A stretch of DNA of 64,000 bases. Origin: Bacteroidales bacterium. Its GTDB lineage: Bacteria; Bacteroidota; Bacteroidia; Bacteroidales; UBA932. This document shows positions 55,595-64,000 of the stretch, piece by piece (position 1 is the stretch's first letter; each line of letters starts with the position of its first letter). Made by a program: the position numbers and the translations under genes. The DNA lies in the NCBI GenBank assembly GCA_017428245.1, contig JAFRRF010000003.1, positions 43,026-107,025 of the forward strand, written 5' to 3'. The notes below the pieces were generated by a model. The model did no database searches. It saw only the letters and a list, made by a program, of their open reading frames with translations, and had not been told where the DNA came from.

Positions 55595-56926
55595 ATGTTT
55601 GAGAATTTAACCGACAGGCTGGAAAAATCGTTCCGGCTCATCAAAGGACAAGGCAGGATTACGGAGGTCAACATCTCCGAAACGATGAAGGATGTGCGCA
55701 AGGCTCTCCTCGATGCCGACGTCAGCTATAAGATTGCCAAGACTTTCTGTGACGAAGTCAAGCAGAAGGCGCTCGGTCAGGACGTGCTGAAAGCCGTCCG
55801 GCCGGAGCAGATGATGATCAAAATCGTCCACGACGAACTCGCGGAACTGATGGGAAGCGAGCACAGCGAGATCAACGTCAAGGGAAATCCCGGCATCGTG
55901 CTGGTGGCCGGCCTCAACGGTTCCGGTAAGACGACCTTCTGCGGCAAGCTGGCCCTCAACCTCAAGAGCAAGCGCGGAATGAAGGTGCTGGTCGCCGCGT
56001 GCGACACCTTCCGCCCCGCCGCCATCGAGCAGCTGAAGACCCTCTGCGCGCAGATCCAGGTGGAGTGCTACTCCGAAGACGGCGTGAAAGACCCTATCGC
56101 CATCGCGCAGAACGCCATCCGGAAAGCCAAGTCGGAAGGCTATTCCGTGGTGGTGATCGATACCGCCGGCCGCCTGGCGGTAGACCAGGAGCTGATGGAC
56201 GAGATTTCCGCACTCCACAAGGCCGTCAACCCTACGGAGACGCTCTTCGTCGTCGATGCGATGACCGGTCAGGACGCCGTCGAGACGGCGAAGACCTTCA
56301 ACGATTATCTCGATTTCGACGGCGTGGTCCTCACCAAGATGGACGGTGACACCCGCGGCGGTGCGGCCCTCTCGATCAAGGCCGTGGTGGGCAAACCCAT
56401 CAAGTTCGTCTCCTCGGGCGAGAAGATGGAAGCCCTCGACATCTTCTATCCGAAACGTATCGCCGACCGTATCCTCGGCATGGGCGACGTGGTCACCCTC
56501 GTGGAGAAGGCGCAGGAACAGTTCGACGAGGAAGAGGCTCGCAAACTCCACAAGAAAATCGCCCGCGACCAGTTCACGCTCCAGGATTTCTACGACCAGA
56601 TCCAGCAGATCAAGAAGATGGGCAACATCAAGGACCTGGCTTCGATGATTCCCGGCGTGGGCAAGGCCCTGCGCGATGTGGACATCGACAACAGTTCGTT
56701 CAAACAGACCGAAGCCATCATCCTCTCGATGACCCCCTACGAGAAGGAGAATCCGACGATGATCAACGGCAGCCGCCGGAAGCGCATCGCTGCCGGCAGC
56801 GGCACCACACTGGCCGAAGTCAACCGCCTTCTCAAGCAGTTCGAGACCACCCGCAAGACGATGAAATCGATGACCGCCCAGAACCCGATGGCCGCGCGGT
56901 TGATGAAGAAAAAGAAACGGAGATAG
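55595..56926 (+). CDS. ffh: Signal recognition particle protein Ffh
   Basis: 443 residues, full length. GTPase with N domain (1-95), G domain (about 100-295: G1 GLNGSGKTTFCGKLA, DTAGR, TKMDGDTRGGAALS) and a C-terminal methionine-rich M domain ending in KKKKRR. Binds signal sequences and targets ribosomes to the membrane via FtsY. The 4.5S RNA is not in the window. Followed by a convergent gap containing a long palindrome. Confidence 0.98.
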   Translation: MFENLTDRLEKSFRLIKGQGRITEVNISETMKDVRKALLDADVSYKIAKTFCDEVKQKALGQDVLKAVRPEQMMIKIVHDELAELMGSEHSEINVKGNPGIVLVAGLNGSGKTTFCGKLALNLKSKRGMKVLVAACDTFRPAAIEQLKTLCAQIQVECYSEDGVKDPIAIAQNAIRKAKSEGYSVVVIDTAGRLAVDQELMDEISALHKAVNPTETLFVVDAMTGQDAVETAKTFNDYLDFDGVVLTKMDGDTRGGAALSIKAVVGKPIKFVSSGEKMEALDIFYPKRIADRILGMGDVVTLVEKAQEQFDEEEARKLHKKIARDQFTLQDFYDQIQQIKKMGNIKDLASMIPGVGKALRDVDIDNSSFKQTEAIILSMTPYEKENPTMINGSRRKRIAAGSGTTLAEVNRLLKQFETTRKTMKSMTAQNPMAARLMKKKKRR

Positions 56927-56946
56927 CGTCGTCGAGAGTGCCGATG

Positions 56947-57034
56947 GTTGCGGGGGATGGCCCCTTCACGGAGTTTTTGCGGGAAGGTCTGCGCGACCGG
57001 CCGTAGCGGATGTGAAGGGGCCTTCCCCCGCAAC
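56947..57034. repeat. 88-bp palindromic element between ffh and pdxB
   Basis: Inverted arms 56947-56969 and 57012-57034 pair over 22 of 23 positions; the 42-base centre (56970-57011) has no sequence similarity to the other palindromic elements here. It sits between convergent genes. There is no long T-tract on either side, so it is not a simple terminator. Confidence 0.8.
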
Positions 57035-57068
57035 AAACAGATTGGCGATGCCGGTGGGCAGTTCCCCC

Positions 57069-58037
57069 CTATTGCAACTGATCATTCCGATAGGAATAGT
57101 TGCTGCGCAGTCGTTCGAAGTTTTCAGGATGGCTGCGCAGCGCCGCATCATCGGCGAAAATGTCGTAGGGTATCTGAGGCAGTTCGACATCCCGGACGAA
57201 GAAATTGCGCAATTGGGGTACGTCGAAGAAATCGCCGACGGCGCGGACGACCGCCTGGGTACCGTTGATTTTCCCCTGGATGGAATAGCCGGCGATGTGC
57301 GGCGTGGCGATGTCGGCGGCGGCGAGCAGGTCGCGGTTGATAGCAGGCTCGTTTTTCCAGACATCCAGGACGAGCCGGCCGAGCCGCGGCCGGGCGGCCA
57401 GCAGGGCCGCTTCATCCACCACTTCCCCGCGGGAGGCGTTGATGAAAGAGGCTCCAGGTTTCATCGAAGCGAAGAAAGCCTCGTCCGCGAAATCGCGGTT
57501 TTCCCGCCAGAGCGGAATGTGCACCGTCACGATATCGGACTGCGCCAGCAGGTCGGTCAGCGGCGTAAAGCCCTCCGGCCCTTCCGCAGCCTCGCGCGGC
57601 GGATCGTTCAGCAGCACCCGCATCCCGACCGCACGGGCCCGGGCAGCCACTTTCGTTCCGACGTGCCCTGCCCCGATCACGCCCAGCGTGGCACCGGGAC
57701 GGTCGAGGGCCAGTGCACGAAGTGCGGTGGAGACATACTGGGCCACCGCAGCTGAATTGCAGCCGGGAGCACTCGCAACGGCAATGCCGCTGACGGCGCA
57801 ATAATCCGTATCGATATGGTCTGTCCCGATAGTCGCCGTGGCGACCAATTTTACCGAAGAACCTTCCAGCAGGAAGGAGTTACAGCGTGTGCGTGTCCGG
57901 ACGACGAGCGCGGCGGCGCGGCTGACATCTTCCGGTCCGATTTCACGCCCGGGAAGATACCGGACATCGAACCAGTTTTCCAGCACGCCCGCCAGGAAGG
58001 GAATGTCGCGGTCCGCGATGATGAGTCCGTGCTTCAT
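57069..58037 (-). CDS. pdxB: 4-phosphoerythronate dehydrogenase PdxB
   Basis: 322 residues; enterobacterial PdxB is about 380, so this is the shorter form. D-2-hydroxyacid dehydrogenase of DXP-dependent vitamin B6 synthesis. NAD site GVIGAGHVGTKVA, catalytic Arg in NASRGEVVDE, Glu in the DVWKNEP block and His in TPHIAGYS (HIAG). The TATIGTDHID block and IQGKINGT are typical of PdxB rather than SerA. Abuts the DUF721 stop/start on the same strand. Confidence 0.88.
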   Translation of the reverse strand: MKHGLIIADRDIPFLAGVLENWFDVRYLPGREIGPEDVSRAAALVVRTRTRCNSFLLEGSSVKLVATATIGTDHIDTDYCAVSGIAVASAPGCNSAAVAQYVSTALRALALDRPGATLGVIGAGHVGTKVAARARAVGMRVLLNDPPREAAEGPEGFTPLTDLLAQSDIVTVHIPLWRENRDFADEAFFASMKPGASFINASRGEVVDEAALLAARPRLGRLVLDVWKNEPAINRDLLAAADIATPHIAGYSIQGKINGTQAVVRAVGDFFDVPQLRNFFVRDVELPQIPYDIFADDAALRSHPENFERLRSNYSYRNDQLQ

Positions 58038-58334
58038 TTACGTCAATTTCAACTGTTTGACCACTTCATCCTGTAGCGCTGCATTAAGTTGCTGCCGCAA
58101 GAATTCCACCTGCGTAAGCAAATGCGCCCGGACCACCGAAGAGCGGATCCGGCACGTCAGGACACCGTCGCGGAAAGTATGTCGCGAAGTATAGTCGCCC
58201 AGACGGACCTGTCCGAGGGTCATAGCGTCCCAGACGGCACAGATGCGCGTCTGCTGCAGGCCCTCCTCCAGATTGGACTCCTGTACATAATCGGCGAGCA
58301 CGGCGCCGATGCTGCGGGTGGCTTCGCGTTTCAT
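58038..58334 (-). CDS. DUF721 (DciA-like) protein
   Basis: 98 residues. Small basic protein; the text VWDAMTLGQVRLGDYTSRHTFRDGVLTCRIRSSVVRAHL matches the DUF721 core. DciA, the best-known member, helps load the replicative helicase; others are unassigned. It overlaps recF by 4 bases (ATGA), fitting the common recF-DUF721 arrangement. Confidence 0.85.
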   Translation of the reverse strand: MKREATRSIGAVLADYVQESNLEEGLQQTRICAVWDAMTLGQVRLGDYTSRHTFRDGVLTCRIRSSVVRAHLLTQVEFLRQQLNAALQDEVVKQLKLT

Positions 58335-59425
58335 TCGGCCGTGATTCTACCGTTATCCACGAGGAAGTTCCGGCACGGCGCATCCATGCGCTGCGACACG
58401 TGGTCGAGCCGGACCTTGTTGCTGTCGGTCAGGAAGATCTGGCCGAAATCGAGCGTGGATACCAGAGCCAGCAGGTCTTCCACGCGCTGCATGTCGAGTT
58501 TGTCGAAGACATCGTCGAGCAGCAGGATAGGAGTCTGTCCGTATATCTCTTTCACAAAACGGAACTGCGCGAGTTTCATCGCCAGCAGGAAGCTTTTCTG
58601 CTGCCCCTGGGAGCCGCAGCGGCGCAGCGGATGGCCGTCCAGACGGAAAAGCAGGTCATCGCGCTGGATGCCGGCTGTAGTATAGCGGAGCACACGCTCT
58701 TTTTCCGCCTCTCGTGCGAAAAGCGCCTCCAGCGTCGTATCGTCCAGGTCGGAGCGATACGCCAGGTCGGCGTCTTCCCGCCCCTGCGAAAGGCGCCGGT
58801 AGAATTCCCGGATCAAGGGACGGAGCCGGTCGCACAGGTCGCGGCGTGCCTGGTGCACATAGGCGGCGTGCGGAGCCATCCGTTCCGAAAAGGTTTCGAG
58901 CAGTAGCTCCTGGGGCCGGTCGTCCTTAAGCAGGCGGTTGCGCTGCAGCAGCAGCTGATTATAGGCCTGGATATGGGAAAGATACTCGCGGTCGATCTGG
59001 GAGAGGATGAAATTCAGGTATTTGCGGCGTTCCTCGCCCGAATCGTTGATCAGGCCGGCGTCGAGCGGCGACACCATCACAATGGGCAACAGGCCGATAT
59101 GTTCCGAAAAGCGGCCGTAGGTCTTGGCTCCCCGCTTGAATATTTTTTCCCCGCCGCGGCGTACCGATGCGGCGATCTTCTCTTCCGTTCCGCCGTCCAT
59201 CCGGTAGAAACCGCAGAGCGTCGTCTCGTCGGCCCCATGTGCATAGACGTACTGGTCGGAAGAAGAGAAGTAACTCTTGGTCATCGACAGATAATAGATG
59301 GCGTCCAGCAGGTTGGTCTTGCCCGCGCCGTTGCTGCCATGGATGCAGTTGACCTTCGGTGAGAACTCGACTTCCGCTTCCGGAATGTTCTTGAAATCGT
59401 GGAGGATGATCCTGTGCAAAAACAT
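58331..59425 (-). CDS. recF: DNA replication and repair protein RecF
   Basis: 364 residues. SMC-like ABC ATPase that helps RecA load at gaps. Walker A GSNGAGKTN at residues 30-38, signature GSQGQQKSFLLAMKLA, Walker B PILLLDDVFDKLD. First gene of the recF-DUF721-pdxB run; TACATTTG box upstream at 59450-59443. dnaA and dnaN are not adjacent, unlike in many genomes. Confidence 0.96.
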   Translation of the reverse strand: MFLHRIILHDFKNIPEAEVEFSPKVNCIHGSNGAGKTNLLDAIYYLSMTKSYFSSSDQYVYAHGADETTLCGFYRMDGGTEEKIAASVRRGGEKIFKRGAKTYGRFSEHIGLLPIVMVSPLDAGLINDSGEERRKYLNFILSQIDREYLSHIQAYNQLLLQRNRLLKDDRPQELLLETFSERMAPHAAYVHQARRDLCDRLRPLIREFYRRLSQGREDADLAYRSDLDDTTLEALFAREAEKERVLRYTTAGIQRDDLLFRLDGHPLRRCGSQGQQKSFLLAMKLAQFRFVKEIYGQTPILLLDDVFDKLDMQRVEDLLALVSTLDFGQIFLTDSNKVRLDHVSQRMDAPCRNFLVDNGRITAE

Positions 59426-59442
59426 GTTAAAATCTTATGCCA

Positions 59443-59450
59443 CAAATGTA
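59443..59450 (-). promoter_or_regulatory. -7 promoter box for recF operon
   Basis: Minus strand reads TACATTTG, matching TAnnTTTG, 17 bases upstream of the recF start. Confidence 0.55.
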
Positions 59451-59482
59451 CGAAATAATCTTGGGGATTCCCATTTTTGTTG

Positions 59483-59490
59483 TAAATTTG
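59483..59490 (+). promoter_or_regulatory. -7 promoter box for TPR-yebC-mce-mmdA operon
   Basis: TAAATTTG, matching TAnnTTTG, 90 bases upstream of the TPR gene. The leader holds a GC-rich hairpin. Confidence 0.55.
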
Positions 59491-59512
59491 CGGATTGTGC
59501 TAAAAAGCGCAA

Positions 59513-59545
59513 AAACGCCCCCGGAGGCCATTCCGGGCGGGGTTT
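59513..59545 (+). other. GC-rich leader hairpin upstream of the TPR gene
   Basis: CCCGGA (59520-59525) pairs with TCCGGG (59532-59537), extended by CC/GG, C/G and AAA/TTT pairs with a bulge and a mismatch. An A-rich stretch of about 35 bases separates it from the ATG. Role (stability or attenuation) unknown. Confidence 0.5.
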
Positions 59546-59580
59546 AACGGAAATAAAAAACAAAAAAATACAAAAAAACA

Positions 59581-60252
59581 ATGGCAAAAAACAATCAAAA
59601 GGAAACGCAGCAGGAGCAGGTCGCCACGACCGTCAACGGCGTTGAGGAGTTTTTCAAAAAGAATCAGAAATGGATTGAATGGGCATTGATCGCCCTTCTG
59701 TTGGTCATCATCGCCATTTTCGCGATAAACCGCTGGGTCATCACCCCGGCCAAGGTTGAGGCGCAGGGCCAGATGTTCCCGGCCGAGCAGGCTTTCCGCG
59801 GCGGCGATTTCGAGACCGCCCTCAACGGCGACGGCAACGCCCTCGGATTCAACAGCATTATCGACAACTACGGCAAACGTGCCGGCAAAGCCGTTTACCT
59901 GTACGCCGGTCTCTGCAACCTTCAGCTCGGAAACAACGAGGAGGCCCTCGAACAGCTCAAGAAATACAAAGGCAAGGACAAGATCATGCAGGCCCGCGCC
60001 CTTTGTGCAATGGGTGACGCCTACTCCAATATGAAAGACTATGCCAACGCGCTGGCATCCTATAAGAAAGCCGCCTCGCTGGGCGACAACGAACTGACGG
60101 CCGGCTATCTCCTGAAGGCCGGTCTCGTCTCCGAGGAAATGGGCGACAACGACGGTGCCCTTAAATTCTACAAGGAAATCGAAACCAAGTATCCCCAGAC
60201 CCTGGAAGGATACGACATCCAGAAATACATCTCCCGTATCGAAAACAAATAA
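59581..60252 (+). CDS. Membrane-anchored TPR protein
   Basis: 223 residues. Short cytoplasmic start, one membrane helix (about 34-52, IEWALIALLLVIIAIFAI), then a periplasmic tetratricopeptide region (about 80-220) with helical pairs such as AVYLYAGLCNLQLGNNEEALEQLKKY and AGLVSEEMGDNDGALKFYKEI. Resembles YfgM-like periplasmic TPR adaptors. First gene of the operon leading to yebC; exact partner unknown. Confidence 0.8.
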   Translation: MAKNNQKETQQEQVATTVNGVEEFFKKNQKWIEWALIALLLVIIAIFAINRWVITPAKVEAQGQMFPAEQAFRGGDFETALNGDGNALGFNSIIDNYGKRAGKAVYLYAGLCNLQLGNNEEALEQLKKYKGKDKIMQARALCAMGDAYSNMKDYANALASYKKAASLGDNELTAGYLLKAGLVSEEMGDNDGALKFYKEIETKYPQTLEGYDIQKYISRIENK

Positions 60253-60263
60253 CGGAAAGACCT

Positions 60264-61010
60264 ATGGGAAGAGCCTTTGAATTCCGCAAGGAAAGGAAGT
60301 TCAAACGTTGGGGCCATATGGCCAAGACGTTTACCAAGATCGGCAAGGAAATCACCATCGCCGTCAAGAACGGCGGCCCTGACGTGACGGGCAACCCGCG
60401 CCTGCGCGCCCTCCTGCAGACGGCCCGCAGCGAAAACATGCCGAAAGAAAACATCGAGCGCGCCATCAAGAAGGCCACCGACAAGGACCAGGCCGATTAT
60501 AAGGAAGTGGTGTACGAGGGTTACGGCCCGCACGGCGTGGCTATCCTTGTAGAGACCGCCACCGACAATACCAACCGTACCGTGGCCAATGTCCGCAGCT
60601 ATTTCAACAAATTCGGCGGCAGCCTCGGCACCTCCGGCAGCGTAGCCTTTATGTTCGACCACAAATGCGTGTTCAAGATCAAGAACAGCCCGGACATCGA
60701 CATCGAGGAACTCGAGCTCGAACTCATCGACTTCGGCGCCGACGAGGTGTTCGTCGACGAATTCGAGAACAAGGACGGTGACACCGAAGAAGTGATCAAC
60801 ATCTACGGCGAATACACCGCCTTCAACAACATCCAGAAATACATCGAGGACAAGGGCTACGAACTTGTATCGGCCGGCTTCGACCGCTTCCCCAACGGCG
60901 AGATGAAACATCTCTCCGCCGAAGACCGCGTCGATCTCGACAAACTGCTCGAGAAACTCGAGGAGGACGACGACGTACAGAACGTCTTCCACAACCTGGC
61001 AGAAGAATAA
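60264..61010 (+). CDS. yebC: YebC/PmpR-family protein
   Basis: 248 residues. Conserved N-terminal basic region (RAFEFRKERKFKRWGHMAKTFTKIGKEI), then KNGGPDVTGNPRLRALLQTARSENMPKENIERAIKKA and YEGYGPHGVAI, all diagnostic. Members act as transcription regulators or in translation of polyproline stretches, depending on the study. The C-terminal acidic end is normal. Eleven bases after the TPR gene. Confidence 0.95.
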   Translation: MGRAFEFRKERKFKRWGHMAKTFTKIGKEITIAVKNGGPDVTGNPRLRALLQTARSENMPKENIERAIKKATDKDQADYKEVVYEGYGPHGVAILVETATDNTNRTVANVRSYFNKFGGSLGTSGSVAFMFDHKCVFKIKNSPDIDIEELELELIDFGADEVFVDEFENKDGDTEEVINIYGEYTAFNNIQKYIEDKGYELVSAGFDRFPNGEMKHLSAEDRVDLDKLLEKLEEDDDVQNVFHNLAEE

Positions 61011-61032
61011 TCCTTTAAATCCGATTTATATT

Positions 61033-61452
61033 ATGAACCTTACTCACATCGAACACCTGGGCATCGCCGTCAAGAGCCTTGAGGAAGCGATCCCCTATTA
61101 TGAGAATGTACTCGGTCTGAAATGCTACGCCGTCGAGGAGGTAGCCGACCAGAAAGTGAAGACCGCTTTCTTCAAGATCGGCCAGACCAAACTCGAACTT
61201 CTCGAGCCTACCTGCCCCGAGAGCACCATCGCCGGTTTCATCGAGAAACGCGGCGAAGGTATCCATCACCTCGCATTCGCGACCGACGATGTGGCTGCCT
61301 GCCTCGCAGAAGCTGAAGAGAAAGGCGTCCGCCTGATCGACAAGGCCCCGCGTCCGGGCGCCGAGCAGATGATGATCGCCTTCATCCACCCCAAGTCCAC
61401 CAAGGGTGTGCTCACCGAATTCTGCATGAAGAAACAGGAAGAAGAGAAATAA
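61033..61452 (+). CDS. mce: Methylmalonyl-CoA epimerase
   Basis: 139 residues. VOC-superfamily enzyme converting (S)- to (R)-methylmalonyl-CoA in the succinate-propionate pathway. Metal ligands recognisable: His8 in THIEHLGIAV, a Glu in KLELLEP, His in GIHHLAFATDD and Glu in VLTEFC. Sits directly upstream of mmdA, which acts on the epimerised product. Confidence 0.95.
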   Translation: MNLTHIEHLGIAVKSLEEAIPYYENVLGLKCYAVEEVADQKVKTAFFKIGQTKLELLEPTCPESTIAGFIEKRGEGIHHLAFATDDVAACLAEAEEKGVRLIDKAPRPGAEQMMIAFIHPKSTKGVLTEFCMKKQEEEK

Positions 61453-61467
61453 TTAATATACTAAACT

Positions 61468-63030
61468 ATGAGCCAACAGCTTGAGAAAGTAAAAGAGCTT
61501 ATCGAACTGAGAGAGAAAGCTCGTATGGGCGGCGGCCAGAAAGGTATCGACAGCCAGCACGCCAAAGGCAAATACACTGCGCGTGAACGCATCAACATGC
61601 TTCTCGACGAAGGCAGCTTCGAGGAATTCGACATGTTCATGACCCACCGCTGCTACAACTTCGGCATGGAGAAGAAGACCTATCTGGGCGACGGTGTCGT
61701 AACCGGTTATGGCACGATCGCCGGACGTCTGGTCTATGTCTTCGCACAGGATTTCACCGTCATCGGCGGTTCCCTGTCCGAAACCCTTGCCCAGAAGATC
61801 TGCAAGGTGATGGATATGGCTATGAAGAACGGTGCCCCGTGCATCGGCCTCAATGACTCGGGCGGTGCCCGTATCCAGGAAGGCGTGAACGCCCTGGCCG
61901 GCTATTCCGAAATCTTCGAGCGCAACATCCTCGCCTCGGGCGTGGTTCCGCAGATCTCCGCGATCCTCGGTCCCTGCGCCGGCGGCGCCGTGTACTCCCC
62001 GGCCCTGACCGACTTCATCATCATGTCGGAAGGCACCTCTTATATGTTCCTCACCGGTCCGGCCGTCGTCAAGCAGGTACTTGGTGAGAACGTCACGCAG
62101 GAAGAACTTGGCGGCGCCGCCGTGCATGCCACCAAGAGCGGTGTGGCCCAGTTCAAGGCCGCTACCGAGGAAGATGCCATCGCCACCATCCGCGACCTGC
62201 TGAGCTATCTCCCGCAGAACAACATGGAAGAACCGCCGTATGTTCCGACCGAGGACCCGATCGACCGCAAGGAAGACTCCCTCAACGAGATCATCCCCGA
62301 CAGCCCGAACGCCCCGTACGATATGTACGAAGTCATCGGCGCCATCGTGGACGACGGCAAGTTCCTCGAGGTCCACAAGGACTACGCGAAGAACCTGATC
62401 GTGGGTTTCGCCCGCTTCGGCGGCACGGCCGTCGGCATCGTGGCCAACCAGCCCAAGTATCTGGCCGGCGTGCTCGATATCAACTCTTCGCGCAAGGGCG
62501 CCCGTTTCGTCCGCTTCTGCGACGCCTTCAACATCCCCGTCGTGACGCTCGTCGACGTGCCGGGCTTCCTCCCGGGCACGCAGCAGGAATACGGCGGCAT
62601 CATCGTCCACGGTGCGAAACTTCTCTACGCCTATGGCGAAGCCACCATTCCGAAGGTGACCATTACCCTCCGCAAGTCCTACGGCGGATCGCACATCGTG
62701 ATGAGCTGCAAGCAGCTGCGCGGTGACATCAACTACGCCTGGCCGACCGCCAACATCGCGGTGATGGGTGCCGAAGGCGCCGTGGCCGTGCTCTACGCCA
62801 AGGAAATCAAGGCCGAAGAAGATCCCCAGAAGAAGCAGGAGATCGCCGAGGCCCGCAAGAAGGAGTACAACGACCTCTTCTGCAACCCGTACAATGCTGC
62901 GAAGTACGGTTACATCGACGATGTGATCGAACCGCGCAACACCCGTTTCCGCATCATCCGCGCCCTCGAGCAGCTCTCCACCAAGAAGCTCTCGAACCCG
63001 GCCAAGAAACACGACAACCTGCCTCTGTAA
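61468..63030 (+). CDS. mmdA: Methylmalonyl-CoA decarboxylase/propionyl-CoA carboxylase carboxyltransferase subunit
   Basis: 520 residues. Biotin-dependent carboxyltransferase, two crotonase-like halves: N-terminal [16 protein letters not shown] with [16 protein letters not shown], and C-terminal [17 protein letters not shown] with [11 protein letters not shown]. With the neighbouring OadG-like protein and the carrier starting at 63985 it points to the sodium-pumping methylmalonyl-CoA decarboxylase that ends propionate fermentation, though propionyl-CoA carboxylase cannot be excluded by this subunit alone. Confidence 0.95.
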   Translation: MSQQLEKVKELIELREKARMGGGQKGIDSQHAKGKYTARERINMLLDEGSFEEFDMFMTHRCYNFGMEKKTYLGDGVVTGYGTIAGRLVYVFAQDFTVIGGSLSETLAQKICKVMDMAMKNGAPCIGLNDSGGARIQEGVNALAGYSEIFERNILASGVVPQISAILGPCAGGAVYSPALTDFIIMSEGTSYMFLTGPAVVKQVLGENVTQEELGGAAVHATKSGVAQFKAATEEDAIATIRDLLSYLPQNNMEEPPYVPTEDPIDRKEDSLNEIIPDSPNAPYDMYEVIGAIVDDGKFLEVHKDYAKNLIVGFARFGGTAVGIVANQPKYLAGVLDINSSRKGARFVRFCDAFNIPVVTLVDVPGFLPGTQQEYGGIIVHGAKLLYAYGEATIPKVTITLRKSYGGSHIVMSCKQLRGDINYAWPTANIAVMGAEGAVAVLYAKEIKAEEDPQKKQEIAEARKKEYNDLFCNPYNAAKYGYIDDVIEPRNTRFRIIRALEQLSTKKLSNPAKKHDNLPL

Positions 63031-63045
63031 TCAAACCCGCAACGT

Positions 63046-63963
63046 ATGAAACATCTCAAACTGTTTTTGGCGATTGCCGGTTTGACCCTGTGCCTGACGG
63101 CGGGAGCCCAGAGCCAGGACGCCATGCGCCTGAACGAGTACCTGGTCATCAATACCGATGACTTCCAGGACGACTTCGGACAGCAGAACGCCTGGATCGA
63201 GCTCTTCAACTCGTCCTACGGCACGGTGGACATCGCAGGATGCTTCCTCTCCGACGATCCCGCCAATCTGAAGAAATACGCCATCCCCGGCGGCGACTTG
63301 ATGACCAAGGTCAAGCCCCGTCAGCACATTCTTTTCTGGGCGGACAACCAGCCTTACCGCGGTACGTTCCACGTCTCCTTCGACCTGGCGAACGCCAAGG
63401 AGATCATCTTTACCAAAGGTGACGGCAAGACCATCATCGACCGCATCCCCGTCCGTCACGACCTGGGCGAAAACGTCGCCTTCGGTCGCCTGGAAGACGG
63501 CATCGGATCCACCGATGGCAGCGGCGCCGGCTGGGCTGTGATGGACCGCACCTCGCCGAGCACCAACAACACCCTCGTCGACAAGGCCGCGAAGCCCGAC
63601 CGTATGAAGGAAATCGATCCTTACGGCTGGATTCTCGCCCTGACCGCCATGTCGGTGGTGTTCCTGGCACTGATCCTCCTCTACTTCATCTTCAAGGCCA
63701 TTGGCAACGCCAACATCAAGGCCGGCAAGAAGCGCTCCGCCGCCTCCTCCGGTACCGACGTGAAGGAATCCGCCTACGGTGAAGTCCCCGGTGAAGTCTA
63801 CGCCGCCATCGCGACGGCCATGCACCTGTATCAGCAGGACGATGAGAATCACGACGAAGAGAGCTTCGTAGTGACGCTCCATCACACCGACCGGACCTAT
63901 TCGCCGTGGAGCTCCAAGATCTACACGCTCCGCCAGACGCCGCAAGTCAACAAAAGAAGATAA
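63046..63963 (+). CDS. Lamin-tail domain/OadG gamma-subunit fusion protein
   Basis: 305 residues with a signal peptide. Residues about 26-180 form a lamin-tail-like beta domain (LNEYLVINTDDFQDDFGQQNAW with IELFNSS), predicted to be periplasmic. A membrane helix (about 194-217) and a C-terminal tail match OadG/MmdD-type small subunits of sodium-translocating decarboxylases. This fusion is recurrent in Bacteroidota next to mmdA. It probably assembles the membrane decarboxylase complex. Followed 21 bases later by the biotin-carrier gene. Confidence 0.85.
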   Translation: MKHLKLFLAIAGLTLCLTAGAQSQDAMRLNEYLVINTDDFQDDFGQQNAWIELFNSSYGTVDIAGCFLSDDPANLKKYAIPGGDLMTKVKPRQHILFWADNQPYRGTFHVSFDLANAKEIIFTKGDGKTIIDRIPVRHDLGENVAFGRLEDGIGSTDGSGAGWAVMDRTSPSTNNTLVDKAAKPDRMKEIDPYGWILALTAMSVVFLALILLYFIFKAIGNANIKAGKKRSAASSGTDVKESAYGEVPGEVYAAIATAMHLYQQDDENHDEESFVVTLHHTDRTYSPWSSKIYTLRQTPQVNKRR

Positions 63964-63984
63964 CCTCCTAACCCAGAAAAGACA

Positions 63985-64000
63985 ATGAAAGAATATAAAA
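63985..64000 (+). CDS. Start of the next gene, probably the biotin carrier subunit
   Basis: ATG followed by KEYK before the window ends. In the equivalent Bacteroidota operons the next gene is the acetyl-CoA carboxylase-type biotin carrier protein, whose N-terminus often reads MKEYK-like. Too short to prove. Confidence 0.5.

Overview
The window is a gene-dense, GC-rich (roughly 60%) stretch of chromosome from a member of the Bacteroidota, most likely a gut- or rumen-type Bacteroidales. The evidence is a SusC/SusD pair, Bacteroidota-type -7 promoter boxes (TAnnTTTG) in most intergenic gaps, a lipid-anchored BamA homologue (TamL), many short-signal lipoproteins, and a methylmalonyl-CoA decarboxylase operon with a lamin-tail/OadG fusion. 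Genus cannot be fixed from the sequence. No gene-free stretch exceeds 300 bases; there is no CRISPR array, transposase, integrase or rRNA, and one tRNA (Ser-GGA).

Layout. 1-7.1 kb: tail of a DUF4298 protein, an Ntn amide hydrolase, a secreted GH2 glycosidase paired with a Tat-exported PIG-L deacetylase, a transglutaminase-like protein and MsrA. 7.1-16.5 kb: translationally coupled operon amidase-uvrB-rel-uvrA, then a GNAT-like protein. 16.5-22.3 kb: long intergenic palindromes, a secreted esterase, a 10TM metal exporter, an S9-type hydrolase and a WG-repeat protein. 22.3-30 kb (minus strand): enolase, and the overlapping operon surE-lpxB-dapF-HAMP protein-trkH-helicase. 30-33.7 kb: gapA, a 5'-nucleotidase lipoprotein and trmD. 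33.8-43 kb: DUF349-yidC-yggS-lipoprotein, facing rfbB-SPOUT methylase-tamL. 43-52.3 kb: a six-gene operon susC-susD-lipoprotein-M20 peptidase-cyanophycinase-YfcC transporter. 52.3-64 kb: tRNA-Ser, a cysteine-rich lipoprotein/MauE-thioredoxin set, lysA-ffh, recF-DUF721-pdxB (minus), and a TPR-yebC-mce-mmdA-OadG operon running off the end.

Two things stand out. First, the 43-52 kb operon reads as a complete cyanophycin (or cyanophycin-like isopeptide) utilisation locus. A cyanophycinase lipoprotein retaining the catalytic and substrate-pocket residues of the family sits between a SusCD importer and a basic-amino-acid/dicarboxylate-type transporter, with a cytoplasmic M20 dipeptidase alongside. 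Second, intergenic gaps hold long nested palindromes. Two of them (16584-16706 and 32853-33005) share a core of about 75 bp, in opposite orientation, with a compensatory base-pair change, yet each core is enclosed by different, locus-specific inverted-repeat arms. This looks like a dispersed structured element with an unusual insertion or maintenance mode. Three further long palindromes (16489-16567, 52424-52555, 56947-57034) have unrelated cores.
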